The notes below the pieces were generated by a model. That model searched no databases, was not told the origin of the DNA, and saw nothing but the letters and a program-made list of their open reading frames with translations. From NCBI RefSeq assembly GCF_000026945.1, contig NC_012867.1, positions 1,996,501 to 2,060,500 on the forward strand: a stretch of 64,000 bases of DNA, given 5' to 3'. The position numbers were made by a program, and so were the translations under genes. Shown piece by piece: positions 52,372-62,884 of the stretch; the first letter of the stretch is position 1, and every line of letters begins with the position of its first letter. This stretch comes from Candida dubliniensis CD36. Lineage: Eukaryota; Ascomycota; Pichiomycetes; Serinales; Debaryomycetaceae.

Positions 52372-53706
52372 CATTCTGTTTATGATAATTGCAAAAATCT
52401 ATATGGAATGGAATGGAATTGGATCTAACAAAAAATAAATGTTTACAACAACAACAACTTGAAATTGATGCCAATAAATTAATTTGACAAGAATGATTTA
52501 CCATTTGTTTACCCTTTCCAGTAGATCTATCTATCTTCCTCCCCCCTAGTGTGTTGTTGTTGTTAACTTTGAGTTTTTGAATTAGTGGTAGTGTTCTTTT
52601 GTGCAAAATTGGTTAGATGCCACGACTACACAAAAAGAAAATAGTTTCTTCTTCTTCTTCTTCTTCCATTACACAAAACCCTTGCATAAATTATCTGATG
52701 GATGGATGGTGTTGGTGTTGGTGGTGGTGTTGGTGGTGGTGATATGGTTACAATTAGGGATCATTAATAATTATGACTCCCTCCAAATTATAAATACTAT
52801 TTTAATGGTTCTTCCCCTTTTGTTTTTTTTTTAAAAAAAATGCTTTCATAATAATATATCAAGCTACAAAATGATATTCCAATTAAGAGGCAAAAAAAAA
52901 AAGGAAATTATCTACAACAACAACAACAACAGAATTGTTAATTCTATCTAATTTATCAGGAGTTTCTATTTTTACTAATGGCCACCACCACCACCACCAA
53001 AACCATCATCATCGTCATCATCCCTTTATTAATTTAGAACTATTTTTGTGTATAGGGTTAATTAATTAATTAATTAATTTATTTATTTATTTCTTTTTTT
53101 AGTATTTTTCTTGGATGTGTAATACGCCTTATTTCACATATTAAAGAATTGTAACATCTGGTAATGAATGTAACAACAACCTTAATTTCACACACATTAC
53201 CAATTCTTCTTCTTCTGGTTGTAAAGTTGTATCTTATGAACAACAACTTGCCCGCCCGCCAACCCTTACAATGTTTGTATTATTATTTTGGTTTAATTCT
53301 TTTATAGAAAAAAAAAAAAAAGGAAACCCAAAAACTAGAAAGTTACAAGGATATAGTTTCCCAACTTTTAATCCCTCCTGTTAAGTTTTTACTTGAATTG
53401 AAATTATGTAGACAACATAAACAATTTATACTACTATATAATTATATGTTACCACTAGAGACAACTAGAAGGTTATTGGATTTGTTGTTATAACCAAGCC
53501 ATTATAAAGAAACCCCCCATCTGCCCCTCCGCCCCTCCCCCCCTCTCTGTAATAGAGAAGGAGTCAGGTACAATAATGTGAACAGTTTTACCTAACCTAT
53601 AATGTTTGTTTTAATATGGATCAATTTTTTTTTTTTTTTTTTTTTACCAGTAACTGACACAATTCAAAATGCTTTACTCAAGAATTATTATCAGAAGCCA
53701 AAATAT

Positions 53707-53740
<34 letters not shown>

Positions 53741-54133
53741 CTTATAATGCTGGAATGAGTGGTTATTTGGAAACCTCCCCTCCCCCGTCTTATCATTTCA
53801 TCTCGCATGGGTTCAATTGAAGAACAAATTGATTTGCTGTCTATAAAGTTATTCTCAATGAAATCTTTGGGGTTATGGCGGGGTTGCAACATATTATTAG
53901 AGTGTATGTGACATTTGATATTCAACCAATAACCATTACCAATCTTATGGGAAAATGCAAATTAGATAGAATTATCACCACACACACACACACACTTTAT
54001 CCATTTCTATTTTTTTTTTTTTTTTTGAAAATTGAATGCAAGAGGGATTAATATTTTAGATACTGGATCTTTTAGTTAAAGTATTTTAGATGATTAAAGA
54101 TAACCCGTCACACTTTTGAAACACTCTAGTACG

Positions 54134-54166
<33 letters not shown>

Positions 54167-54477
54167 GGTGCTACTACACGATCGAAGATGTGGGGGGGGT
54201 GGATATTTCTATTTCTATTGTCGTCTATTATTTGTTCCAATCAACACCTTGTGCCATTACAATAACAAATGAATGAATCAATTTTGTAACTAATTGATTC
54301 AAAATCTTATTAATCATATAAGAATTTCCAGCAATCACAACTTATAAATAATATTTATATTTCAATATATATCACCAATAATTACAAATGTCAATAAATG
54401 CATTACATATTACATTAAACATCTTGAAAATAGATTGGACAATCTTACAACATTTATTTAGTATTTGAGAAATTACA

Positions 54478-54675
54478 ATGCCTGATGGATGTTTAAATGG
54501 TAAACCTTTTACTATTGTTCTGTGTACTTATAGATATAATAAAATTTATTATACTGTTTGTTATGAAAGTGGACATTATCAAACTTTTGTTGAAGAAACA
54601 CTTAGACATCATGCTCCTAAATCAATAAGGAAATTTAGGGTTCGAGATATGAAAAATACAAAAAAAAGAAATTGA
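54478..54675 (+). CDS. Small single-domain family, member C (65 aa)
   Basis: Starts M-P-D-G-C-L-N-G-K-P-F-T-I-V, with the next codon CTG at 54520-54522 (position 15). Other members have Ser there, so Ser, as in the CTG clade, restores the motif F-T-I-V-S-C. Then Y-Y-T-V-C-Y at 24-29, G32, E39-E40, L42, A-P at 46-47, I50 and K-F at 52-53. The tail is very basic (K-N-T-K-K-R-N). Intact frame; function unknown. Confidence 0.85.
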   Translation: MPDGCLNGKPFTIVLCTYRYNKIYYTVCYESGHYQTFVEETLRHHAPKSIRKFRVRDMKNTKKRN

Positions 54676-55287
54676 GAATTTAATAAAAAATTGGGCAAAA
54701 TATTTACAAAATGAAGTACTATTATTATTATTGTTGTTGTTTCTAAGTGATAATAATTCAATTCTAAATTAAGATTCTTTACTTTTCTTCTTCTTTTTTT
54801 TTTTTAATAAATAGCCTTTATCTTGATATAATTTTAAGTAATAATAATAATAGTAATAATAATACAAGATCATTAGAAAAATGGAATAGCATTATACTAT
54901 ACTATACTAAACTAAACTTCAAAATTGTATAAAGTTTGTTTAGATTTAGATTTTCATTTTTAGATGCAAAAAGTTTAAACACAAAGACAAAGACAAAGTT
55001 TTTTTTTTTTGCAACTTCTTCTTTTATAATTCAACCTACCCACCAAACTATAACAACCCTAATTATAGAATTATTTCATATGATTTTCCCTTTCCCTTTC
55101 CATATTCTTTCTTTCTTTCTAAACTACAAAAAAAAAAAGAAGATAAATAGAATATAATAATGTGACACTTTGAATTATAGATTTTTTTTTGATTAAAGTT
55201 TTTATACTTTAATTTTCTCCAATTCATGGAAATTATTGATGATGCATGGAAATGAATAAAATTTATTGATAATTCAAAGATTGTGTT

Positions 55288-55319
<32 letters not shown>

Positions 55320-55615
55320 ATTTTGAATGAAATTTTCCCATAGAATTATAAAAACCTATCTTAATTACCTTGGAGTCAAAAAATAAAAATAAATAAAAAA
55401 AAAAAATAAACTAACTCATTATTATGTATTCAATATGTTCTTTAATTCTTATCTAAGAGTAACTAACCTAACCTAACCAAACCAAACCAAACCAAACCAA
55501 AATCCAAATTAACACAAACACTTGATAAGTACAAATATATATATATATATATATTTTGAATTAGAGTTAATAAGAAATATTTTTTTATTTTTAAAAGAAG
55601 AAAAAAAAAAAAAAC
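54676..55615. other. Array spacer C-D
   Basis: No gene. TATACTATAC block (54895-54910), (ATTT)n run (55285-55318), CCAAA repeats (55474-55500), TA run (55536-55553). Confidence 0.55.
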
Positions 55616-55795
55616 ATGCCCGACGGAACTTACAATAATCAACCTTTTAATATTATTAAACGTGAAGTTTTACATGGAACTCCTTGTTATACTATTGAAT
55701 ATGAAAAAGGTGGATGTCAAACTCTTCAAGAAGAAGCACTTGAACGTTATGCTCCAGGTGCCATAAAAAAATTCATTAAAGCAAATAAAGTTTAA
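55616..55795 (+). CDS. Small single-domain family, member D (59 aa)
   Basis: Starts M-P-D-G-T-Y-N-N-Q-P-F-N-I-I-K-R, then H-G at 20-21, C-Y-T-I-E-Y at 24-29, G-G at 32-33, E39-E40, L42, A-P at 46-47 and I-K-K-F at 50-53. The tail is I-K-A-N-K-V. Too short for standard gene-length cut-offs. It shares a 3' flank motif (CCATACTTT, then TTGTATAGGTGA) with member I. Function unknown; basic C-terminus as in C and E. Confidence 0.88.
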   Translation: MPDGTYNNQPFNIIKREVLHGTPCYTIEYEKGGCQTLQEEALERYAPGAIKKFIKANKV

Positions 55796-56485
55796 CACAA
55801 GAAAGAGAAAGAGAAAGAGTTATTTTTTTTTTTTTAAAGAGATGCTTCGTTGATGCTTTGGTAGATGCTTTGGTAGATGATTTCTTGATAATATTTTTTT
55901 CTTTCTCCCCACCTCCCCTCTCCCCCACCCCTGGGTTAAGTCCATACTTTTATTGTATAGGTGAGATATTTTAAATTTTACAATTTAATTCTGTGATTTA
56001 AATTATGATTCAGGAGGGTAGTCACACACACATATACACTTTTTCTATTCTGAATGATGAAGTTTATCCAATTATCAAGTTAAATTAACTTGATAAAAGT
56101 GTAACAATAATAAAGTGTCTTGATTTACACACACACACATATATATATATATATATGTGTTTCAGGTTTAAAGTTGAAAAATACAACAAATAAAAAAATA
56201 AAATTGACATAACTTGCTAATTATTTGTTACTTATCATCTCCAAGTTTAAAATGTACCGAATCTATTAAAACCACTTAAAGGTCAAAAATTATAAAACCA
56301 AGTTGATTACCTCCTGATTATGGACCAAACTAAATTATCCAAAAAAAAAAAAAACCAAAACCAAAATCAAATCAAAAACCAAAAACCAAAACCCATAGGT
56401 GCTTTCAATTGAACATTACAGTCATTAGTAATCAAAAACTACCAGACCAGACAATACCAATTAATTAAATTAAATTAAATTAAAA
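55796..56485. other. Array spacer D-E
   Basis: No gene. AGAA run (55800-55818), TTGGTAGATGC repeats (55852-55874), C-rich tract (55906-55932), CA/TA runs (56129-56159), ATTAA repeats (56460-56484). Confidence 0.55.
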
Positions 56486-56665
56486 ATGCCAGATGGAACT
56501 ATATGTGGATCTAATTTTACAATTGAGAGTCGTGAAATCATTTTTGGATTAATTTTTTATAAAATTCGTTATGATAATGGTAATTATGATTCAATTGCTG
56601 AAGAAGTTCTTAAATTTCAAGCACCAAAAGCAATTAAAAAATTTAATCAAAGAAAGAAAAAATAA
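56486..56665 (+). CDS. Small single-domain family, member E (59 aa)
   Basis: Starts M-P-D-G-T-I-C-G-S-N-F-T-I-E-S-R-E, then G21, F-Y-K-I-R-Y at 24-29, D-N-G at 30-32, E39-E40, L42, A-P at 46-47, A-I-K-K-F at 49-53. Tail N-Q-R-K-K-K, strongly basic. It is preceded by C/A repeats (CCAAAA type) like member J. Gap-free over the family core. Function unknown. Confidence 0.88.
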   Translation: MPDGTICGSNFTIESREIIFGLIFYKIRYDNGNYDSIAEEVLKFQAPKAIKKFNQRKKK

Positions 56666-56986
56666 AACAAAACAAAACAAAGAGAGTGAATGAATGATGG
56701 TAAAATAAATTTTACCTGTCTTGAAGAATAATCATTAATTAATATCCCCCCCCCTCCCCCTGATATTTAGGTTATATTAATTATTGTGTATATGTGAATT
56801 CTAAATTTTTGCCGTGTCGAATTGCCGCGTCACCACTTTCTTGGCATTCTAGCCTGAAGGTATATATATATATATAAGCACAACAACATCCCCCCCCTTC
56901 CCCCCCTTGCCCCGCCGGACACAATACAATTTACATATATTTTTGTTTAGAAGTTGGTGTTTGACATAGTTTGATCAATATACTTC
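56666..56986. other. Spacer E to the decayed gene
   Basis: No gene. C-rich tracts (56746-56760, 56890-56912) and a TA run (56861-56875). Confidence 0.55.
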
Positions 56987-57960
56987 TCAAGACCATGGAT
57001 TAGTTTCAAGTCTTTCTTTCACAATGGAGGTATAAGATCTTGAATCAATTATTGTTAGATCAAATGCCTCGGGTTGGTTTTCCTCGTTGTTAGCTGGATA
57101 CTCATTTTGGTTGAATCCGTTAATCTCAATATGGGATACTATCTTTTTATTTTATTTTCTTTTGTTTTCTTTCTTTGTTTCGACTTCCTCCCTATCGCTT
57201 TTAACGGATGTTGTTGACCTTCTTTTCAGCATTTTTTACAATTTAATTGTGTATCTTCCCAACGTGGTTTTAAGAATTTGAAAAAATCTGGGAGAGTTTT
57301 GTTTCTCTTCTTTTCCATGGCAGCAGTTCCTGTTTCCAGGGTGTGTGGTGATTTTCTCATATTTCCAATGATGATTGAGATGATTGTCTTGTCGTCAATG
57401 TGGGTGGTAGTTACTTCTAGCTGCTAATGCTGAGACGTCTTGTACTTTGCGTTGAAAAACCGTCGAAATCCATATTGTGACTATAGATGAGGTTAGTGAC
57501 CATATTTCTGGATTTGCAATCATCAATCATATATTCCGTGCTCATCATTAAGTTATAGAAATTTTGTTGACCCGTTGACCCGTTGCATCTTCTCTGAAGT
57601 ACAAGTGGTAGTCATAGGCAGTATCTTCTAAGGCGGAGAATACAAATTCGTTGACGTTGACTTTGCTGCCCCAATTTTCCTGTGGGAATTCATCAGGGTC
57701 TGGGTCTTGAGGAGACTTGATGAAGTTTGCAATCACCATAATATCTTTGTCTTTACAGTATTTGGCGAGTTTAGTGAAGTAAAGTAAAGTCCAGTCTTTT
57801 GTTTGTGGTTTTCGGTTGTCAAGGTAGGAGCGGATTCCAGGATCTTTTTTTTTTACTGAAAATTTTTCTTCTTCTTCTTCTTTTTTTTTTTTTCATTCAA
57901 TAATAACTTCTTTAACTCCTCAAAGGAGATGCTGTTGTCATTCAATGATCTGGAAGACAT
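56987..57960 (-). pseudogene. Decayed gene of unknown family
   Basis: Unlike the AT-rich spacers, this kilobase keeps coding-like content on the minus strand in several frames. The start at 57960 reads M-S-S-R-S-L-N-D-N-S-I-S-F-E-E-L-K-K and is thrown out of frame by an A-run (13 A, about 57886-57898). One base more would restore a frame through D-P-G-I-R-S-Y-L-D-N-R-K-P-Q to the stop at 57548. Just before that stop, an 8-bp tandem duplication (GGGTCAAC twice, about 57567-57582) shifts the frame; without it the frame runs about 48 codons further. A final part (57232-56987) reads V-S-H-I-E-I-N-G-F-N-Q-N-E-Y after one in-frame TAA. I do not recognise the family. Confidence 0.7.
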
Positions 57961-58649
57961 TTGTGTTTAGGGCAACTTGAATAATTTTAGTGATTTTATT
58001 TTGTGATAGTTGTTTTGTTCGGGCTAAAAATCATTAATTTTGAAGAGTAGATTACACTCTTTTACAGTTTTAGTACTTATATAGATGGTTAATTATATGT
58101 ATATTTTAATATGGATGATAGATATTATATCTCTATGTTTCTGGATAAATAAATTTCACAAATTAAATTGTATAATCCAGAGATTGTAATCAAAAATAAC
58201 TCTTATTGTATTGAAATACCCATATCCCCCAATGGGGAAAAAAATCAATACATATAGAAATCCCAATTTCTAGATCAATAATTAAATATAAGCTTTGCCC
58301 CAAAAAAAAAGAAAAAAGGGGGACGGAGGGAGGAAGGGAGGTGGTTCAAATTTGTTGTGATATACGTAGTACACAAAATGACGACTTTAAGTTAAAAACA
58401 AAAACTACAAAAGATTAATCATATTAATATGGGGGGGGGGTTTGTAATGTGGATATTTGTTACTTGTCTCATAACAAGAACACAAATTCTATTGGAATAT
58501 TTTGGGCATAATCATATAAAATGGTGTTCTAATAGCTCAAAGAAAATAAATTTCAAGACATATATATGTGTATGTATGTTGTGTGTTGTTGTAATAACTT
58601 TGTAACCAACCTTCAACAGAACTACACACACACACACACACATTGACGA
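57961..58649. other. Spacer before member F
   Basis: No gene. G-run (58431-58440), GGGAGG block (58320-58342), CA run (58623-58642). The 5' flank of the decayed gene is here. Confidence 0.55.
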
Positions 58650-58820
58650 ATGATGCATGGAATTATTAAAGGTAAACCATTCACTATTGTGAGTCGATTT
58701 GTGGTAGGAGGACAAGCTTACTATTCAGTCAAGTATGCTGATGGGAAACTTGAAAGCTTTTCAGAAGTTGCACTTTTAAAACTTGCACCTGATTCACTTG
58801 AAAAGTATAACCGGAAATAA
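58650..58820 (+). CDS. Small single-domain family, member F (56 aa)
   Basis: Starts M-M-H-G-I-I-K-G-K-P-F-T-I-V-S-R, then V-V-G-G at 18-21, Y-Y-S-V-K-Y at 24-29, D-G at 31-32, E35, E39, L42, A-P at 46-47, L50 and K-Y at 52-53. The position 3-4 D-G is H-G here. It ends N-R-K three residues after the core, the tightest version of the domain. Function unknown. Confidence 0.85.
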   Translation: MMHGIIKGKPFTIVSRFVVGGQAYYSVKYADGKLESFSEVALLKLAPDSLEKYNRK

Positions 58821-59591
58821 ATAAATAAAATGACATCTACTGGCTCAAAAAATGGTTTTGGTGTTTTTTCTTTTTTTTTTTGAGTCACCAATTATCTATC
58901 TATTTAGTGTTTAACCTATTTATATTTTATACTAGGGTATTATATAATTCTACAATCAATAGTCGTCATCAAAAGATCTTCTATTTTAAGACTTTAATGT
59001 GAACAACAAAAATTCGCCGGAAACGGATTATTGGATTATTGGAATTTTGTTTTTATTTTTATTTTTATTTTTATTTTTTGGGAGTGACAGTATCTCCTCC
59101 TCCTCCTCCTCCTCCTTAAAACAACAACAAAATTCTTGTCTGTCTGTTGTGTTTGAACGCCTCAAGTAATGTTTAGAATGAAATTATTTCTTCTTCTTAA
59201 AACTGCCATATTATGAATTATTAATGCATTTTCTCAAAATAATTTCGGAATTTTGAATTGAACTGAATTGACAATCAATCTTACTTACTTACTTAATATA
59301 AACCTGCCATTTGAGAATATTAAATGTAATTTGTCACAATTGTAATTTTTTTTTTTTAAAAAAACGAACGAACAACTACAACAACTCTTATTTCAAAGAT
59401 CTACTAAGAAATAAACCCACTTAATCAATTTCCCTCCCTCCCCTCCCCCTCCTCCCCCCTCCTCCGGCTTTGTTTTAGATGGTATATTATTACCATTGAA
59501 TTAATAAATACAAATTAATAATCACCAAGTTTATCCCCCCCCCTTAACAATTGATACCTAAAACTATAAAACCTTAAAAAAGAAACCCTCA
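58821..59591. other. Array spacer F-G
   Basis: No gene. TTTTA repeats (59051-59079), CTC run (59094-59116), TTAC repeats (59281-59294), C-rich tracts (59433-59465, 59536-59544). Confidence 0.55.
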
Positions 59592-59825
59592 ATGTTCTAT
59601 ACACCCTATGCCCCCAATTTTTATGGTGGTGGTGGCGGTGGTAGTGGTGGGAATGGTAGTAGTATGTTTACTATTATATCTTGTCATGTTGTAGGTAGAA
59701 TAGTTTATTATACTGTTCTTTATAAAAATGGTCAATACCAAATATTTCCTGAATCAATTGTTCTACTATATGCACCATATGAAGTTATGAAATATCATAT
59801 GAATAATGGTCAAGTACATTATTAA
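59592..59825 (+). CDS. Small single-domain family, member G, Gly-rich N-terminus (77 aa)
   Basis: The N-terminal M-x-D-G start is replaced by M-F-Y-T-P-Y-A-P-N-F-Y and a Gly/Ser-rich microsatellite-coded run (12-24). The core then follows: F-T-I-I-S-C at 26-31, Y-Y-T-V-L-Y at 39-44, N-G at 46-47, P-E at 53-54, A-P at 61-62, and M-K-Y at 66-68. It aligns without gaps from F26. A second ATG at codon 25 could make a 53-residue protein of family type. Function unknown. Confidence 0.75.
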   Translation: MFYTPYAPNFYGGGGGGSGGNGSSMFTIISCHVVGRIVYYTVLYKNGQYQIFPESIVLLYAPYEVMKYHMNNGQVHY

Positions 59826-60771
59826 TAACAAAAAAAAAACCCTTTTGTTGTTGTTGTTGTTGTTGTTGGAATAATAATAGTTAACTGGAGAGAATACAAG
59901 CCCCTGTTAGTTGGTTGGTTGGTTGATTCCTCCTCCCCCTCCTCCCCCTCCTCCCCAATATATGATGGTTTATTTTATTTGAAATCCAACTTATATGTAT
60001 GTATGTTACCCGGGATATTGTGATTTGTGTTCCGTTTATACTCTTTTTTTTATTTTTTTTTATTTTTAGTTTAGTTTAGTTTAGTTTAGTTTAGTTTGTT
60101 TGTTTGAAGTTTATTTAAAAATAAAAGACTAAAAGATATTCTACAATCTTTGATTTCAAAGTTTTCACCCATGTGTGAATCATAATAATTATTATTGTAT
60201 TAAATTTTAAAAACTTCAACATTAGAATTAGAATTATAATTATAATTACAATAAATTCAAAACTATAAATAATTATTGTACTACTACTAAGCTCTTTTTT
60301 TTTTTTAATGCTCCATATTTATTTTGGCTTTTTCAATCAAGTTATTAAAAATGTAACCCTCCTCCTACTCCTCCTCCTTCTGAACAACAAGACTATTCAA
60401 GGAATAGCTTTTTTTTTTTTTTTTTTGGCAAACTTAAGAGTTGAACCAACCCACATTGTTATATTATTAATAAAAACAACATGAATCACAAATCTTAAAC
60501 AGAACTGAGTTTTGTAACAATCTAATAATCTCTTCTTCTTCTTCTTCTTCTTCTTTTTTGGTATTTTTTTTTTTTTTTTTTGTTAAGAACAGATAGGATA
60601 TAAAAAGTGAATGATTACTTCCTATATCTCTTTTCATTATACCCAGTTTTGACTCTCAGATTCAAACTTAACCAAAAAAAAAAAACATAACAATAATAAG
60701 ATCAATAATAAGATCAATAATCAGGATAAAAAAAAAGAAAAGAAAGAAAGAAAAAAAAATTAGAGACTACA
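59826..60771. other. Array spacer G-H
   Basis: No gene. GTT run (59845-59867), GGTTGG block (59908-59923), CTCCCC tract (59930-59956), (TTTAG)n run (60066-60098), T-runs (60295-60306, 60410-60427, 60566-60582), CTT run (60532-60555). Confidence 0.55.
60066..60098. repeat. (TTTAG)n tandem repeat
   Basis: About seven copies of the 5-nt unit TTTAG/AGTTT. Not telomeric: the unit is far shorter than the 23-bp C. albicans telomere unit. Confidence 0.9.
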
Positions 60772-60951
60772 ATGCAACCTGATGGATATGTTAATGGTAT
60801 TGGATTCACTATTCTAGATTATTATAGTATAAATGGAGTTACTTTTTATACCATTCGTTATGAAAATGGTTTAGTTCAACCAATTCCTGAACAAATGATG
60901 TATAATTATTCCAGTGAAGCAATTCAAAGGTTTATACTGAGACAAAAATGA
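60772..60951 (+). CDS. Small single-domain family, member H (59 aa)
   Basis: One extra residue at the start: M-Q-P-D-G-Y-V-N-G-I-G-F-T-I, so all family positions shift by one. Then G22, F-Y-T-I-R-Y at 25-30, E-N-G at 31-33, I-P-E at 38-40, M43, S-S instead of A-P at 47-48, A-I at 50-51 and R-F at 53-54. The final part includes a CTG (60937-60939), read as Ser in this clade. The only full-length member without P47. Function unknown. Confidence 0.82.
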   Translation: MQPDGYVNGIGFTILDYYSINGVTFYTIRYENGLVQPIPEQMMYNYSSEAIQRFILRQK

Positions 60952-61720
60952 TACCCCTTGTTCTAGTAATGGTAATGGTAATGGTAATTCTTCATTATTA
61001 TTATTTTTTTTTTTTTATTTATTATAGCGGAAAGAGAAGGAGGGGTGGTGGGAGGAAGAGATGATTTAGTTTTAATAATTACTTTTTATAGGTCTATGTA
61101 GCCCAGAAGTCAGAAGTCAGACTTTACAATTATATACATAACCAATTAATATCGTCACTGAAAATCAAAGTGGTGGTTGGCCCAGTCCCCAGCGCCCCCA
61201 GCTCCCCCAACTCCCAGCCCCCCTGGTTTTTCTCAAGAATTAAAAAAATAAAAATAAAAAAACATAAAAGCAAATACACTCTGGAGTTAAGAGTTAACCA
61301 TCTTGCATAAAATCCATAGAGTTCTTTAAATTATAATAATATATTCAATCAAATCAAATCAAAAAAAAAAAAAAAAATGTAACAATAAGATATCTTTTTA
61401 TAAATTGCATTACCAATTGATACTCTCCAAAAAAAATGAATCCTTTATCTCTCCTCTCTCCTATTCATGATCAAGGGGGTTGTTGTTGTTAGGGTTATTA
61501 GGGTTGTTGGGGTGTTTAGAAATTACTGCAAAATTATATTATAAAAAGATATTAGAATTGCCCTTTGGATAGTTGTAAAAAAAAAATTTACTTACTTTCT
61601 ATAAATATTATTTAATATCTTTTATTTTATTATAGTGTATTAGTTTCTGCAAAAACAAAACTACAAGTTTCCACAATAACAAAAATTTTCTAAACACTAA
61701 CTGTTTTCTACACCTACATA
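60952..61720. other. Array spacer H-I
   Basis: No gene. GGTAAT repeats (60969-60988), GGGAGG block (61037-61056), C-rich repeats (61189-61222), AATCA repeats (61347-61362). Confidence 0.55.
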
Positions 61721-61894
61721 ATGCCTACAGAATACATTAATGGATCTGAATTTAGAATTACTTTCCGTGATGTCATTAAGGGAGAAGTTTTTTATGAAAT
61801 TCGTTATGAAAATGGGTTTCTTGAATTGATTCCAGAATCAGTACTTCGTAAAAATGCCCCAAACACTCTCGATAAATTTTTACTGTTAAAATAA
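61721..61894 (+). CDS. Small single-domain family, member I (57 aa)
   Basis: Starts M-P-T-E-Y-I-N-G-S-E-F-R-I-T-F-R-D, then K-G at 20-21, F-Y-E-I-R-Y at 24-29, E-N-G at 30-32, L-E at 34-35, I-P-E at 37-39, L42, A-P at 46-47, L50 and K-F at 52-53. Positions 3-4 are T-E, not D-G. Its penultimate part has a CTG (Ser in this clade). Downstream it shares the CCATACTTT / TTGTATAGGTGA flank with member D. Function unknown. Confidence 0.85.
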   Translation: MPTEYINGSEFRITFRDVIKGEVFYEIRYENGFLELIPESVLRKNAPNTLDKFLLLK

Positions 61895-62695
61895 ATCTTT
61901 ATTGATATTGGGTGCAAAAAAAAAAAAAAAAAAAAAAATATCTGCTAGTCGGTTTGTGGTTGGTTTGCTTTTTTTTTTTTTTTTCATTATTATTATTAGT
62001 GCTAGTGCTAGTGGTGGTGGTGGTGGGTAATGCCTATTTGTTTTTGTTATCCATACTTTATTCCATATTTTTGTATAGGTGATTTTTGAAATTGAACAAT
62101 TAAATTAAATTATAATATAATCTACAACTAACAAGTACTATATTCTTTTTGAGGAAACCAAAACCAAAACCAAAACCAAAAAAAAAAAAATAAATAGCGT
62201 GAATGTAGTAGTAGTAGTAATAGAAACCCTATGAATGATCTGGATGTATAGTAAGGTTTGATGGATAGAATTAATTCTTCCCATGCTTATGCTTTTAGAA
62301 ACGGAGATTACAGTACACATGACTATAATCTTCAAATGTCAAGCACAAACTTCAAGCTTCAAAAACAAGTATAAAACTTTAAAATTTGACCTGGCAATTC
62401 CACGTCATTCCCTATGTTGTTGCTTTTATTGTTGTTGTTGTTGTTGTTGCTGATCATTACAGAAATAAAACTTAAACTTAATCTTAATCTAAATTTAACA
62501 AAAATTCTATAAAAATCATAATATTTTTCTTTTATATATTTCCCAATGATGATATAAATGTGAGTAAATAATCATTTTAAGAGATTTTAAACCAGAAGTT
62601 AAACATCAAACAAAATTTTACTTCCCTTTATAATATCTAAATTTTAACAACAAAACCAAATCAAAACCAAATCAAAATCAAATCAAAACAAAACA
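61895..62695. other. Array spacer I-J
   Basis: No gene. A-run (61916-61939), T-run (61970-61984), TGGTGG (62012-62027), the shared motif TTGTATAGGTGA (62071-62082), CCAAAA repeats (62158-62182), GTT run (62430-62448), CCAAAT/CAAAAT repeats (62655-62694). Confidence 0.55.
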
Positions 62696-62884
62696 ATGTC
62701 AGATGGATCTTTTAATGGACATCCTTTTACTATTGCACGTCGAGATGTTGTTTATGGAGTAGTTTGTTATACTATTGGTTATTTGGGAGGAGGTTATGAA
62801 ACACTTCCAGAACATACCCTTAAATTCCATGCACCACAAGCAATCAAAAAATTTAAAAAGAGAGAAGAAGAACAAATGAAATAG
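62696..62884 (+). CDS. Small single-domain family, member J (62 aa)
   Basis: The most typical member: M-S-D-G-S-F-N-G-H-P-F-T-I-A-R-R-D-V-V at 1-19, G21, C-Y-T-I-G-Y at 24-29, G-G-G at 31-33, E-T-L-P-E at 35-39, L42, A-P at 46-47, and A-I-K-K-F at 49-53. The tail is charged (K-K-R-E-E-E-Q-M-K). CAAAAC repeats run up to the ATG. Function unknown. Confidence 0.88.
   Translation: MSDGSFNGHPFTIARRDVVYGVVCYTIGYLGGGYETLPEHTLKFHAPQAIKKFKKREEEQMK

Larger units (their letters stand above)
51668..54477. other. Long repeat-rich spacer in the array
   Basis: 2.8 kb with no gene accepted. Repeats: AG run (51713-51730), CTGC run (52194-52224), GTTCCAAA octamer (52319-52371), GGTGTT block (52708-52740), ACA runs (52914-52931), ACAACA run (53708-53741), CA run (53979-53994), CTA/ACT run (54134-54160). 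C-rich tracts at about 53511-53543. A 34-codon frame at 53807-53911 is too short to call. Confidence 0.5.

Noticed and set aside
53807..53911. 34-codon frame in the B-C spacer
   Set aside because: It lacks the family pattern and is too short to support.
57087..57281. 64-codon plus-strand frame
   Set aside because: It lies antisense to the decayed minus-strand gene and is hydrophobic only because of its complement.
60066..60098. TTTAG repeat as a telomere-like signal
   Set aside because: The Candida telomere unit is much longer; this is a simple pentamer microsatellite.
36865..61930. Shared TTGATATTGGGTGC before A-runs after the MFS gene and after array member I
   Set aside because: A 14-base match between two sites is expected by chance in 64 kb; no wider similarity.
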